This document shows positions 15,096-23,840 of a DNA stretch of 48,103 nt, piece after piece. A program made the translations under genes and the position numbers. The first letter of the stretch is position 1. Every line of letters starts with the position of its first letter. The notes beneath the pieces are model-generated. The model did not search any database, was not told where the DNA came from, and saw nothing but the letters and a program-made list of their open reading frames with translations. Origin of the DNA: a virus; the IMG/VR virus record IMGVR_UViG_3300037487_002334, positions 1 through 48,103 of that record. One strand, given 5' to 3'.

Positions 15096-16778
15096 ATGGC
15101 TATCCCAATAAGTCCAGGCGTATATACTAAGATTATTGACCTTAGCACATATGTTCAGGCAATTCCCGGTACGATAGGATTCGTCGTAATTCTATCTAAA
15201 AAAGGTCGGGATAATGAACTGATCTTTGTGTCCAGTCAAGATGACTTCGCATCTGAGTTTGGAAGACCCAACATAACAGAATTCGGAAAACAATTTGGTC
15301 AAGGTCCGTACATTTGTATGAACTTTCTGGCAGTTTGTTCTTCTCTTTATGTTATTAGAGCACTTCCAGATGATGCATGGTATTCAAATTTGTTTTTAGT
15401 TACATCTGAAGATTCGACTGCAAGCGTTGAGGTTAAAAACTTCAGCTCTCAGAACTCAGTTGCAGAATTAGAAACCACACTAAGAACACAATTCACTGAA
15501 GGTTCAGCACTCATGACCCCAGTTGTATATTTTAGAGCAATTGGTCGTGGAGATTATTATGATGGAATCGGAATCAGATTGACTCCTCATGTTAATCCAT
15601 TAGTCGTGGACATCGTCGTTTTAGATGTTTATGAAATAATGAGTGATGGAGACGAAGTTATCGTTGAAACTTTTGAAGTTTCTTTTGATGACACGTTACT
15701 CGATGAATCTGGAGAATCAGTATACATTGAAGATGTTCTGAATAAATATTCAAAATATCTTAGATGTAATGTAAACTTTGCAGGAATCAAAATTGTTGAG
15801 GATAGGGGTCTTGATATTACACATCCTTTTGGCTCCCCCAATTCAATTCATCTTGATGGTGGTTCTGATGGAAGTTTACTTAATATTGATTCTACAACAG
15901 GTAAGGTTGTAGTTAATTCTACAACAGCTATTCAAGTTCTTACACAGGCATATGCTGGTTTAATAATTAATCCAGTGACTTCTCTAGCTGAAGATAATGT
16001 TTATGATCTCGACAATATTTATTTTACACTTGTTTGGGATCCGGGTTATCCATCAGATGTTAAGACACAGATTTCTTATTTGGCATATGGGCAGCGAAGA
16101 GATTGCGTTGCTATTTTAGATAATGGTGATAATCCTACAGCAAATCTTGCACTTACGGCAAGATTGAACGATCAGGATTTCAATAACTTCTATACAGCAC
16201 TTTATGAACCATATACAAAAGTTTATGATATGTACACAGGAAGAGATATTTGGGTATCACCTGTATATCATATGTCTTCAATGATTCCGTTGAATGATGA
16301 ACTTTATGAAATTTGGTATCCGAGTGCAGGTTTTAATAGAGGTACAATTGATAAAATTAAAGACATGCGCTATAACTGTAAACTGGGTGATAGAGATAGA
16401 TTCTATCTTTCTCAACTGAATCCTATTGTTAAGTTTAATGTAGGATATACAGTTTGGGGTCAGTTAACATCGCAGAAGAGACCTTCTAAACTTCAGGATC
16501 TGCATGCTGTTAGAACAGTTCTTTATATTAAGAGAGCTCTTGAACAGTATTGCAAATTCTTCATCTTTGAATTCAATGATGAACAAACCTGGAGTCAGAT
16601 TAGAGCAGATATTACTCCTTTCCTCGAATATGTTAAGAGGGCAAGGGGATTGAGCTCTTATGAAGTTGAAGTTGGAGCAACCGAATATGAACTCAAGGCA
16701 AAGATTTGCCATGTTGATGTTGTTCTTGAACCGACTCCAATAATTGAGAAAATAATGCTAAACCTTTACATCAAGTAA
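15096..16778 (+). CDS. Contractile tail sheath protein (T4 gp18-like)
   Basis: A 560-residue protein with typical sheath features. The N-terminus reads SPGVYTKIIDLS...PGTIGFVVILSKKG, the common SPGVY...G start of sheath subunits. The C-terminal region (LEQYCKFFIFEFNDEQTWSQ, then a long helix, and VDVVLEPTPIIEKIMLNLYI) matches the conserved C-terminal handshake domain. Six-fold rings of this protein surround the tube and contract on infection. It is followed 14 bases later by the tube gene, the order found in T4. GGGAGG precedes the ATG. Confidence 0.93.
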   Translation: MAIPISPGVYTKIIDLSTYVQAIPGTIGFVVILSKKGRDNELIFVSSQDDFASEFGRPNITEFGKQFGQGPYICMNFLAVCSSLYVIRALPDDAWYSNLFLVTSEDSTASVEVKNFSSQNSVAELETTLRTQFTEGSALMTPVVYFRAIGRGDYYDGIGIRLTPHVNPLVVDIVVLDVYEIMSDGDEVIVETFEVSFDDTLLDESGESVYIEDVLNKYSKYLRCNVNFAGIKIVEDRGLDITHPFGSPNSIHLDGGSDGSLLNIDSTTGKVVVNSTTAIQVLTQAYAGLIINPVTSLAEDNVYDLDNIYFTLVWDPGYPSDVKTQISYLAYGQRRDCVAILDNGDNPTANLALTARLNDQDFNNFYTALYEPYTKVYDMYTGRDIWVSPVYHMSSMIPLNDELYEIWYPSAGFNRGTIDKIKDMRYNCKLGDRDRFYLSQLNPIVKFNVGYTVWGQLTSQKRPSKLQDLHAVRTVLYIKRALEQYCKFFIFEFNDEQTWSQIRADITPFLEYVKRARGLSSYEVEVGATEYELKAKICHVDVVLEPTPIIEKIMLNLYIK

Positions 16779-16792
16779 TCGGAGGAACAACT

Positions 16793-17542
16793 ATGAGTAT
16801 GAATCCTAGTTTCAATGTGGTAAAAGAAAATCAGTTTGATAGAAGGTTTGGTGGAACATCAGCGGGGACGGCCGATCCATACGTCTCCGGATACCATTTT
16901 ATTTATTTCAAAAAACTTCCTCCCAAACTTGCAACAAATATCGGTATTGTTAATTCGGGATCAAACGCACCAAATATAGGAGGCGTTAATCAGGTTCAGC
17001 AGTTGTTATCTGCTTCTTGCTTATCAGTAACACCTCCGGGCGGAACCCTTAACAAGACAGATTTCACAGGGTTGGGTGGGACAAAATGGTCTGTTCCTAC
17101 CAATATCGACTATGGTAATACAATTACCATTAAGTTTCTGGAATACTCTTCTCTTCCAATCAAGAATGTATTTCATGGTTGGGTAAGAATGATAAGAGAT
17201 TACAGGACAGGTGTTTCCGTTCTTGAGGGAAACAACTATACAAAGAGTCAGTATGCATCGACCCTTCTGTACTGGACAACAAAACCAGACGGAAAGACTG
17301 TTGAATATGCTGCTTGTTACACAGGCGTATTTCCAACCAAAGATCCTCAGGATTTATTTTCTGGAGACATTGGAACATATGACAAACTTGAAATCGATAT
17401 GGAATTTAGTTTAGACTGGGCGTGGCACGAGAACTGGGTATATGCTGAATGTCAAAAATGGGCAAATTCTTTCCATCAGCAAGGTGTTAATGTTCACGGT
17501 CTTGGATCACGTACAGGTTCTAACGGTCCAAAAGAAATCTAA
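16793..17542 (+). CDS. Tail tube protein (T4 gp19-like)
   Basis: A 249-residue beta-rich protein immediately after the sheath gene. It has the expected tube elements: an N-terminal arm, a Gly/Pro loop (LSVTPPGGTLNKTDFTGLGG), a strand TITIKFLEYSSLP, and W-x-R-M-I-R-D-Y-R-T-G near residue 130, typical of gp19-family subunits. It would polymerise inside the sheath to form the DNA channel. CGGAGG precedes the ATG, and a strong terminator follows, so it is the last gene of the sheath/tube transcript. Confidence 0.9.
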   Translation: MSMNPSFNVVKENQFDRRFGGTSAGTADPYVSGYHFIYFKKLPPKLATNIGIVNSGSNAPNIGGVNQVQQLLSASCLSVTPPGGTLNKTDFTGLGGTKWSVPTNIDYGNTITIKFLEYSSLPIKNVFHGWVRMIRDYRTGVSVLEGNNYTKSQYASTLLYWTTKPDGKTVEYAACYTGVFPTKDPQDLFSGDIGTYDKLEIDMEFSLDWAWHENWVYAECQKWANSFHQQGVNVHGLGSRTGSNGPKEI

Positions 17543-17553
17543 TTAGTTTTCAT

Positions 17554-17590
17554 ATATGGGGGATCATCTTAGATCCCCCATATCTTCTTT
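17554..17590 (+). terminator. Strong rho-independent terminator after tail tube gene
   Basis: A perfect 12-bp stem ATATGGGGGATC/GATCCCCCATAT (17554-17565 with 17572-17583) with a six-base loop, followed by CTTCTTTAT. The T-tract is interrupted, so some read-through into the homing endonuclease and baseplate genes is likely. Confidence 0.8.
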
Positions 17591-17606
17591 ATCTAGGAGT
17601 TTTTAA

Positions 17607-18326
17607 ATGGAATCTAGGATTTATTATGTTTATATTTATATGGATCCTAGGAAACCAACAGAGGAATATGATTTTAAATTCGAACCGTTCTATGTAGGAA
17701 AAGGATGCAAAAAACAATATTTATCACATTTATTGGAAGCTAGAAAAAGACAAATAACGGGATGGATAAATACTCATAAGTTCAATAAAATACGAAATAT
17801 ATTGAATGAAGGATTAGAACCTATAATAATAAAATATAGAAGCAGTCTTTCTGAAGAAGAGGCATTCGATTTAGAAAAAGAACTTATAAAGAGAATTGGA
17901 AGATACGATTTAAAAACAGGACCTCTTACTAACAAAACAGATGGAGGAGAAGGATGTAATAATCCTTCTGATGAATTGAGAAGTCGTTTGCGTTCATTTG
18001 TTGCTGGAAAAACTTACGAAGAAATGTATGGAGAGGAAAAAGCTAAAGAAAAAAGAAAAAGAATGCATAAAACCTGTAAGGAACGTCCTTGGTCTGAAAG
18101 AGTTGAAAATGTCGAAATAGCAAAACAAAATATGAGCAAATCTCATATGAAATCATATTTAATTACTCATCCTGATGGGCATGAAGAAATTGTATCAGGA
18201 TTAGCAAAATGGTCACAAGAACATATGATAAAGCAAACATCAATGTTTGCTGTTGCAAATGGCCAAACAAAACAACACAAAGGTTATAAGGTTATAAAAC
18301 TAACGGTTACTAAAAACAATTTATAG
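17607..18326 (+). CDS. GIY-YIG homing endonuclease (free-standing)
   Basis: A 239-residue selfish endonuclease gene inserted between tail tube and baseplate genes. The GIY-YIG core is seen as YYVYIYMDP (6-14) and FYVGKG (28-33), with the helix Glu region (EEEAFDLEKELIKRIGR) and the family tail GPLTNKTDGGEG (about 105-117). In many relatives the turn after GKG carries a conserved Arg; here it reads GKGCKKQYLSH with Gln at that place, so activity may be reduced. The C-terminal ~100 residues are basic and probably bind DNA. A terminator lies upstream, so expression may depend on read-through. Confidence 0.88.
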   Translation: MESRIYYVYIYMDPRKPTEEYDFKFEPFYVGKGCKKQYLSHLLEARKRQITGWINTHKFNKIRNILNEGLEPIIIKYRSSLSEEEAFDLEKELIKRIGRYDLKTGPLTNKTDGGEGCNNPSDELRSRLRSFVAGKTYEEMYGEEKAKEKRKRMHKTCKERPWSERVENVEIAKQNMSKSHMKSYLITHPDGHEEIVSGLAKWSQEHMIKQTSMFAVANGQTKQHKGYKVIKLTVTKNNL

Positions 18327-18337
18327 GAGATTGTACC

Positions 18338-19147
18338 ATGTCAGAGTTTTTAACAAACATTCCAGTAAAGTATCCTGAATACGGAGTTATTACACCACAG
18401 ACCCTCAAACAGTATACTGTTAGGTCTATGAATGTACAGGACGAAGAAAATCTCAAAGGAAGTTATACGACCCCAAATCAGTTTGTTCAACATCTTAACA
18501 AAATGATTTTCGGATGTTGTGTAGCAAAACCTGATGGGGTTACTGACTATGACTCATTCTTAAAGAGTACAACAGTCAGAGATAGAGATGCTCTTCTATA
18601 TGGTATTTATCAGATATCATATAAAGATGTAAACAACTATGAAACACAATGTTTTGCATGTGAAAGAAAATTTGAAATTAGCATTGATATTTCTAAAGCA
18701 TTCTCAATGACTGCTTGGAAGGAAGACGGTGTTCCTCTTCCACTAAAGGATAGAGAAGTTAAAATTACTCTTCCTGTTTCAGACAATATTATTGCTGTAA
18801 TCAGACAACCAACTCTTTTAGATGAAGACGACTTAGTTAAAGATATGCTTTTTCAAAGTAAAAAGAATCTTGATATGGGTGTTGAATTGCTTGTTGTTCA
18901 TCATTTCGAGTTAGAAAATTCTGCTGCAAAAAATAGTTTTGAAGAGGTAAGAGAAAGAGACAATATATTTAGCATCTTTCAGGCACTTCCTTCAAAAGAT
19001 AGAAAAGCTATTAATAAAGCATACTTAGAAAATTTCGGAAAGTACGGTGTTGAATTGAAAATCATCACTAGATGCCCACAATGTGGCGAGGAGGTAACTA
19101 CGTACATCGATTTAGTACGTCAGTTTTTTCGAGCACTCTATGAATAA
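18338..19147 (+). CDS. T4 gp26/baseplate-hub type protein, possible tape measure chaperone
   Basis: A 269-residue protein with the layout of the T4 baseplate protein family (gp26/gp51 type). A zinc site is formed by CFAC (Cys105, Cys108) and CPQC (Cys246, Cys249), with a helical insertion between. The C-terminus is helical (IDLVRQFFRALYE). Proteins of this type lie with baseplate genes and are thought to help assemble the hub or tape measure. AGGAG precedes the ATG. Its last eight bases overlap the next small gene, an arrangement reminiscent of tail chaperone pairs. Confidence 0.75.
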   Translation: MSEFLTNIPVKYPEYGVITPQTLKQYTVRSMNVQDEENLKGSYTTPNQFVQHLNKMIFGCCVAKPDGVTDYDSFLKSTTVRDRDALLYGIYQISYKDVNNYETQCFACERKFEISIDISKAFSMTAWKEDGVPLPLKDREVKITLPVSDNIIAVIRQPTLLDEDDLVKDMLFQSKKNLDMGVELLVVHHFELENSAAKNSFEEVRERDNIFSIFQALPSKDRKAINKAYLENFGKYGVELKIITRCPQCGEEVTTYIDLVRQFFRALYE

Positions 19148-19358
19148 TGAGGCAATTAATGCCTATGCTAAAGGATTAGAAGAACATATCTTTTTGATGA
19201 TGCAACTTTTGAAACAGGACTACCTTTCCATAATACTTATGCCTATTGATAGGTTTCACGGAATACTTAAAAGAAAGTTTAAGTTTGACGAAGAGGTTCA
19301 AAAGTTACAAGAAGAAGAATTTCAAAAGGCACAGAGAGATATTAAAAGGAAAAAATAG
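19140..19358 (+). CDS. Small helical protein coupled to the gp26-type gene
   Basis: A 72-residue, strongly helical and charged protein (KFKFDEEVQKLQEEEFQKAQ). The ATG lies within the end of the gp26-type gene and has no good ribosome site, so translation probably restarts from the upstream stop. In many phages a tape measure chaperone is followed by a second small overlapping frame, made by frameshift or reinitiation. This pair looks similar, although the frame relation (+1) and the lack of a suitable slippery site favour reinitiation. A terminator follows. Confidence 0.7.
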   Translation: MNNEAINAYAKGLEEHIFLMMQLLKQDYLSIILMPIDRFHGILKRKFKFDEEVQKLQEEEFQKAQRDIKRKK

Positions 19359-19359
19359 G

Positions 19360-19392
19360 AAAGTAGGGAGATTTATTCTCCCTACTTTTTCC
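19360..19392 (+). terminator. Rho-independent terminator
   Basis: An 11-bp stem AAAGTAGGGAG/CTCCCTACTTT (19360-19370 with 19378-19388) around the loop ATTTATT, followed by TTCC. It separates the chaperone-like pair from the gp25 unit, which has its own promoter motif at 19412. Confidence 0.85.
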
Positions 19393-19411
19393 ACCGTCTT
19401 TAGTACTTTCA

Positions 19412-19428
19412 GAACAAATTATAAAAGG
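19412..19428 (+). promoter_or_regulatory. Putative late promoter motif GAACAAATTATAAAAGG
   Basis: A copy identical over 17 bases to the one at 11117, 24 bases before the gp25 ATG and directly after a terminator. This is the clearest promoter context in the window. Confidence 0.6.
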
Positions 19429-19435
19429 TACTACT

Positions 19436-19864
19436 ATGCCAACAAATAATCTTAAAATATTCGAAGATTCTGTAAAAGGAAAATCTGGAGCTTATCTTGA
19501 CTTTGCAGAGGTCCTTTATGCAACTGGCGATTTTAAGAAATTAACAGGTATAAATGTACTTATTAAGTCCATTAGGAATTTATTAATAACTCCAATAGGA
19601 TCATATCCGTGGGATCCTGATTACGGATCCAACTTATATAAAAAGGTTTGGGAACCTTTAGATAATATATCCCAACAAGAAATATATAGGGAAGTCTATG
19701 ATCGTATTAAAATGTATGATGATAGAGTAGGCATAGAATCTGTCGATATATCTAAACTTAATGACAACAAAGGATATCAGGTTAGTTTAGTTATTAAGTA
19801 TGAAGGCGAGAAAATAGATATCGACATTCAGTTCCATAAACAGCATGGAATGGGATTGGAGTAG
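19436..19864 (+). CDS. 25: Baseplate wedge protein (T4 gp25 / W-like)
   Basis: A 142-residue protein of the gp25/GPW family, a lysozyme-unrelated wedge subunit at the sheath-baseplate junction. The typical core is present: SIRNLLITPIGSYPWDPDYG, then a helix with D-x-I-S-x-Q-E-I-Y and a final strand pair (RVGIESVDIS). Length is typical. It opens a unit with its own promoter motif and is followed three bases later by another baseplate gene, then by the gp6-type gene, the order commonly seen in contractile tails. Confidence 0.88.
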   Translation: MPTNNLKIFEDSVKGKSGAYLDFAEVLYATGDFKKLTGINVLIKSIRNLLITPIGSYPWDPDYGSNLYKKVWEPLDNISQQEIYREVYDRIKMYDDRVGIESVDISKLNDNKGYQVSLVIKYEGEKIDIDIQFHKQHGMGLE

Positions 19865-19867
19865 TTT

Positions 19868-20515
19868 ATGCAAAAATGGATGAGAATTGGCGAGTATGCC
19901 AAGGAATATCAAAAGCATGTATATAAATATTATGCCTCTCATAGTCATCAAGCATATCTATGTACATATTATAATCTAGATCTTAAGAATAGTATTTATG
20001 ATGGCAATATATTAGATGCTGGATATTATACTAAAACCGGAGATAAGTCTGGGTTGCGATGGAGGAAAATTTTATTTCTTCCTGTTTATAATATTGAACA
20101 GATACAAGCTCCATTTAACTCAGATGAACGTGGAAATACCAAAGCAGAATTACAAACATCATTTAATTTTCCAACCCAATATGAGATACAACCATACCCT
20201 CACGATTTTGTTATGTTTGAGCAAAATGTTTTAAAACCTGTAGATAATCATTATCCGATGTATGAAGTTAAAAATGTTGAAAAAGCAACTAATACAGATA
20301 TAACATTTTGGAAAGTCAGTCTGGAGAATACATATAGAAAAGAACCCGACTTAGACCCGCATATATCAAGTAGACATGTTTTCTTTGATTATAGTAAACG
20401 AATATATGATATTGAGATGGGAATGTTTTTATATAGATTGTTAGAAAAAAATAGAAATCTAGATTACCTAAACGACTACTTTAGTAAATTAAGTGGATTT
20501 TACATAGGAAGATAA
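19868..20515 (+). CDS. Probable baseplate wedge protein (gp53-like position)
   Basis: A 215-residue, Tyr/Asp/Asn-rich protein located between gp25 and the gp6-type gene, separated from each by three bases. T4-like wedges contain gp25, gp6, gp7, gp8, gp10 and gp53, so gp53 is a reasonable candidate by position, but I see no decisive motif. The N-terminus is helical (EYAKEYQKHVYKYYASHSHQ), the middle beta-rich, and the C-terminus helical (MGMFLYRLLEKNRNLDYLND). GGAG precedes the ATG. Confidence 0.75.
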   Translation: MQKWMRIGEYAKEYQKHVYKYYASHSHQAYLCTYYNLDLKNSIYDGNILDAGYYTKTGDKSGLRWRKILFLPVYNIEQIQAPFNSDERGNTKAELQTSFNFPTQYEIQPYPHDFVMFEQNVLKPVDNHYPMYEVKNVEKATNTDITFWKVSLENTYRKEPDLDPHISSRHVFFDYSKRIYDIEMGMFLYRLLEKNRNLDYLNDYFSKLSGFYIGR

Positions 20516-20518
20516 AAA

Positions 20519-23200
20519 ATGGCAATAGATCTTTCTTCAAACTCAATAGAGATTTTTTCTTCGAGAGAACGAATTAGAGTTCAACTTATAGATTATGCTC
20601 AAACATATTTAGAGTTGAATAAGGTAGATCTATATAAAACCTCGTTCGTTTCTTACATTATAAATGTTCTTTCAATTCTTGGTGCTAATCAGTTATATTA
20701 TACCTCTTCTATCTATCGAGAATTTTTCATGACAGAGGCACAGATGCCAGAGTCTGTTTATAATCTCGCTAAATGGATAGGATATACTCCTGAATCAGCA
20801 TATCCTGCACAAGCAGACGTTCTCATAACATTTCCTCTAGACTTTGTTAACAATGATGTTCAGTTTTCTTTTCCTCAAGGATTTCAAATTAAAGCAAGTG
20901 ATATTATTTATACTATAGGAAGTCCTAGTGAAGCAGCAGCATTTACAGTAAAGACTGATACGTCTGAAATTCAAACGACCTTAGATGAAATGGCCGCTGC
21001 GGATATAGTTCTTAAAGCATATCAAAATAAAGCAATTACAGTTAGAAATAATAGAAGTGGATATTTTTATCCTGTTGCTTATAATAGAGACAATAGGACT
21101 GCATCAGTATTACTTCCATTTACACAATATGATACTCAGGAGTTTAATTTCTCTGTTCCTGAAACATTAGAGTTCTATCAATTTTGGTCTATAAAAGTTG
21201 ACTATGAAGGAATGGATTGGAAAGTAGAAGTATATAGAGAAAATGATGGTGGTGGTTATACGTTTGCAGATGATACTTTGAAGTATGATAAACTAGAACA
21301 AGCAGAAGCAAATTCTATTTATACAATGACCAGTGATGAAGAAAAATATGTATGGATAGCTACATTGAATAAAGGAGAAATATTCTTTGGAAATGGTATT
21401 ATAGGAAAACAACCTGAACAGGGAAAACGTATAAAGGTTATTGTTTATGTTACAAAAGGAGAAGGCGGTCAAGTTATTCCGAATGCATTAACCAATCCCG
21501 ATAGAGTTTATTATCAAGGTGTTGATGTTGATCTTCAACCGAAACTGTTTCTAGTAAAAATGACTACAACAAATCCGTCAGCAGCAACAGGCGGAAGTGA
21601 TTCTCCACCTATAAATGAAATTAAATCCAAAGCAATTGCAAATCTGAGAAGTAAAGAGAGATTTGTTTCTGAGTCAGATTACGATGATTTTGAATATATC
21701 GTAACAGATACTCCTTTGAGTAGTGTTAAACCTGTTTTGAAAAGATCTGATTTAAAAATAAATGAAATAGAAGTATTTTCTAAAATGGTATACGATGATC
21801 AAATCGTTCCTACTAGAAATATACCTATCACATTAGATGCTACAACTCCATTAATTATTCCAGACAGATGGGTTGTTAATGTTGATGATGAATATTATGA
21901 AACATTATTTACTATAGATTGTGATATATTTACGGATCAAGCAGAATATCAATATGTCGTTAGAGATGTTACATTAATGCCTACTCTTCAAGCAAATAGC
22001 GAGTATGCCCAATATTGTTATATAATAATGTCAGATATAAATTGTGTTCGTGATGGATATGCTATCGATATAACTGCCAATGTAACAAATATTCAAGACA
22101 AGATTCCAGTTGATACGTTTCAATGTTTTGTTACAACAGGATGGGATGCGGCACGATATGCAATGACTGCTGAATTTGATACAGAACCAGTTCCTAATCT
22201 TATGGATTTTACTTATAAACTTACAAACTATTTAGATATTCCTCCGGGAAACTTTAGATTATTCTTTGAAATATACGGAGGAGTTCCGGATCAATATCTT
22301 CCAATTTCTGAACAAACTGGAAGTCCTACACATTACGGATTAAAATTAATTTCAACATATTATACTTATATTACGGTTAGAAAAGATCTTTCAAACTTTA
22401 TGCTTAGCTCTATTACTGGAGATTCTACATCTGTTTATGTTGTTCATAATGTTCCTGTTGTTAAGAAAATTTATATGGACTCTATTGATAGATCTTTGTT
22501 TGAAGCAATAGTTATACAAAAATATATAACCAATGTTGAAATGAATACAAAGAGGATGTTGACTGACTTTATAAATATTAAATTTTCCGATACTACTGGA
22601 AAACTTAAAAATATGAGATACAATCTTCCTAATCTTAAAGTCGTTGCTACTATGTCAAGAACTTCTATGCCAATAGCTCCTGACTTAGGATATAGGTTTA
22701 TAATTAATGGAGAAGAGCAAACATCGTATGTAGATCATAAAGGAAAGATTGCTGAATGGAATGGTTCCTCTTATGACTTATATACTCCATTTGTAAATGA
22801 TTATGTGTATGTAGAAGATCAAGAAATAAAGGTTATATGGACGGGATGTCATTGGATGGAACCTATATTTGATATTCCATTTATAATCGAAGCAACTGTT
22901 ACAAGAACATCTACATCGGCAATTACTATTGCAGCACTCATTGATAAAATTAAAGCAGCATTAATAGAATACTTTACTCCTTTGTTTGGGTTGGATGCAA
23001 CAATAGATAAATCTGAAATAGTCAAGGTTATAAGAGGTGTTCCTGAAGTTTTATTTGTCACCCTTCATCAACCCGAAGTTGACTTAAGATTTACATATGC
23101 AATTCCTAACGATTTAGCACAGATTGATCTTTTGGATTATACTCCAGAATTAGTTGCATCTACAAGTGATAATATTATTATAAATGTAATAGATAAATAA
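20519..23200 (+). CDS. Baseplate wedge protein (T4 gp6 / baseplate J-like)
   Basis: An 893-residue protein. Residues 1-115 have the helical start of gp6/J proteins (YLELNKVDLYKTSFVSYIIN, then Q-M-P-E-S-V-Y-N-L-A-K-W-I-G-Y-T-P). GEIFFGNGIIGKQPEQG (about 288-305) and GGSDSPPINEIKSKAIANLR with the E-S-D-Y-D-D-F motif (about 358-395) are hallmarks of the baseplate J family. The C-terminal ~130 residues contain the helix-strand module I-D-K-I-K-A-A-L-I-E-Y. Dimers of this protein form the inner baseplate ring. It ends in a bidirectional terminator. Confidence 0.9.
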   Translation: MAIDLSSNSIEIFSSRERIRVQLIDYAQTYLELNKVDLYKTSFVSYIINVLSILGANQLYYTSSIYREFFMTEAQMPESVYNLAKWIGYTPESAYPAQADVLITFPLDFVNNDVQFSFPQGFQIKASDIIYTIGSPSEAAAFTVKTDTSEIQTTLDEMAAADIVLKAYQNKAITVRNNRSGYFYPVAYNRDNRTASVLLPFTQYDTQEFNFSVPETLEFYQFWSIKVDYEGMDWKVEVYRENDGGGYTFADDTLKYDKLEQAEANSIYTMTSDEEKYVWIATLNKGEIFFGNGIIGKQPEQGKRIKVIVYVTKGEGGQVIPNALTNPDRVYYQGVDVDLQPKLFLVKMTTTNPSAATGGSDSPPINEIKSKAIANLRSKERFVSESDYDDFEYIVTDTPLSSVKPVLKRSDLKINEIEVFSKMVYDDQIVPTRNIPITLDATTPLIIPDRWVVNVDDEYYETLFTIDCDIFTDQAEYQYVVRDVTLMPTLQANSEYAQYCYIIMSDINCVRDGYAIDITANVTNIQDKIPVDTFQCFVTTGWDAARYAMTAEFDTEPVPNLMDFTYKLTNYLDIPPGNFRLFFEIYGGVPDQYLPISEQTGSPTHYGLKLISTYYTYITVRKDLSNFMLSSITGDSTSVYVVHNVPVVKKIYMDSIDRSLFEAIVIQKYITNVEMNTKRMLTDFINIKFSDTTGKLKNMRYNLPNLKVVATMSRTSMPIAPDLGYRFIINGEEQTSYVDHKGKIAEWNGSSYDLYTPFVNDYVYVEDQEIKVIWTGCHWMEPIFDIPFIIEATVTRTSTSAITIAALIDKIKAALIEYFTPLFGLDATIDKSEIVKVIRGVPEVLFVTLHQPEVDLRFTYAIPNDLAQIDLLDYTPELVASTSDNIIINVIDK

Positions 23201-23250
23201 GAACAAAAAAAAGAATAGACTGATGAGCTCGTTCAGTCTATTCTTTATTT
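23201..23250. terminator. Bidirectional rho-independent terminator
   Basis: A 14-bp stem AAAGAATAGACTGA/TCAGTCTATTCTTT (23210-23223 with 23233-23246) with a nine-base loop containing GAGCTC. It follows the gp6-type stop codon and also ends the leftward paralog operon. The left flank GAACAAAAAAAAG is the same as in the terminators at 1155 and 47674. Confidence 0.88.
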
Positions 23251-23261
23251 ATTTTAGGAAC

Positions 23262-23552
23262 TTATAAGTTATACTCCAATTTAAATATAATTTCTTCTTC
23301 TGGAGTAGCAGGAATTACTTCTTCAATATTTGCAAGTGTTATATTATCCTTAAGTCTTCTCTCTTCGGGATTATATGTATTCCATGTTATATTACATAAC
23401 TTTCCAGAGTTAAAACTTTCACAAACCCTTATTGCAAAAACCATAAAATTATTTTTCTTTAGGTAATCATGCCAGGTTGAATTGTACGTTCCAGACCATT
23501 TTCTGAATCTTAATTTATAAAGTTTTCCTTTGAGGATTCGATCACATTCCAT
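23262..23552 (-). CDS. Array protein 17 (96 aa, last in operon)
   Basis: The final member of the small-protein array. It aligns along its length with array protein 16 just upstream: (Y)KL near residue 12, W-x-x-Y-x-K-x-(I/N)-(N)-F around 30, then (I/N)-T-W-x-(C/T)-Y-(S/N)-P and the acidic E-E-E-I-I-F-K-L-E end. Its ATG sits in the last 11 bases of gene 16, and GGAGA from that gene's Trp-Arg codons serves as ribosome site. It still carries GGAG in its own tail, although no gene follows. Function unknown. Confidence 0.75.
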   Translation of the reverse strand: MECDRILKGKLYKLRFRKWSGTYNSTWHDYLKKNNFMVFAIRVCESFNSGKLCNITWNTYNPEERRLKDNITLANIEEVIPATPEEEIIFKLEYNL

Positions 23553-23832
23553 GCTCTAATCTCCAAATAAATGCATCCTCATCATCTGCTATTTTTATTG
23601 ATAATACTCCCAGCAGTCGCATTCTTATAATTTTATTAAAGACTGGGGAATAACATTTCCAAGTTATATCTGCAATGTAATTACTTGAAATGACATCTAT
23701 CATTGCAAGTACTTCAAAGTTTATACTTTTATAATAATTTTTCCATATGGGGTCAAAAACTTCAAGATCCGCAAGCAAAAGTTTATAAACATATCCTTCT
23801 TGCAATTGTTCTGTTGTATGTTGAAGATACAT
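23542..23832 (-). CDS. Array protein 16 (96 aa)
   Basis: A small beta-rich protein with the array end motif D-D-E-D-A-F-I-W-R-L-E-H-G-M. Closest in the window to array protein 17, with which it shares spaced motifs (YKL, W-x-x-Y-x-K-S-I-N-F, I-T-W-K-C-Y-S-P). It has an independent ribosome site (TAGGAGGATGT) just after the WW-repeat gene, which lacks the end motif. This may allow it to be expressed separately. Its final codons hold the ribosome site and start of gene 17. Function unknown. Confidence 0.75.
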   Translation of the reverse strand: MYLQHTTEQLQEGYVYKLLLADLEVFDPIWKNYYKSINFEVLAMIDVISSNYIADITWKCYSPVFNKIIRMRLLGVLSIKIADDEDAFIWRLEHGM

Positions 23833-23840
23833 ACATCCTC

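Noticed and set aside
19110-19150. Programmed -1 frameshift at the T6 run between the gp26-type gene and the next gene
   Set aside because: A -1 shift leads to a stop almost at once; the second gene is in the +1 frame, so reinitiation is simpler.
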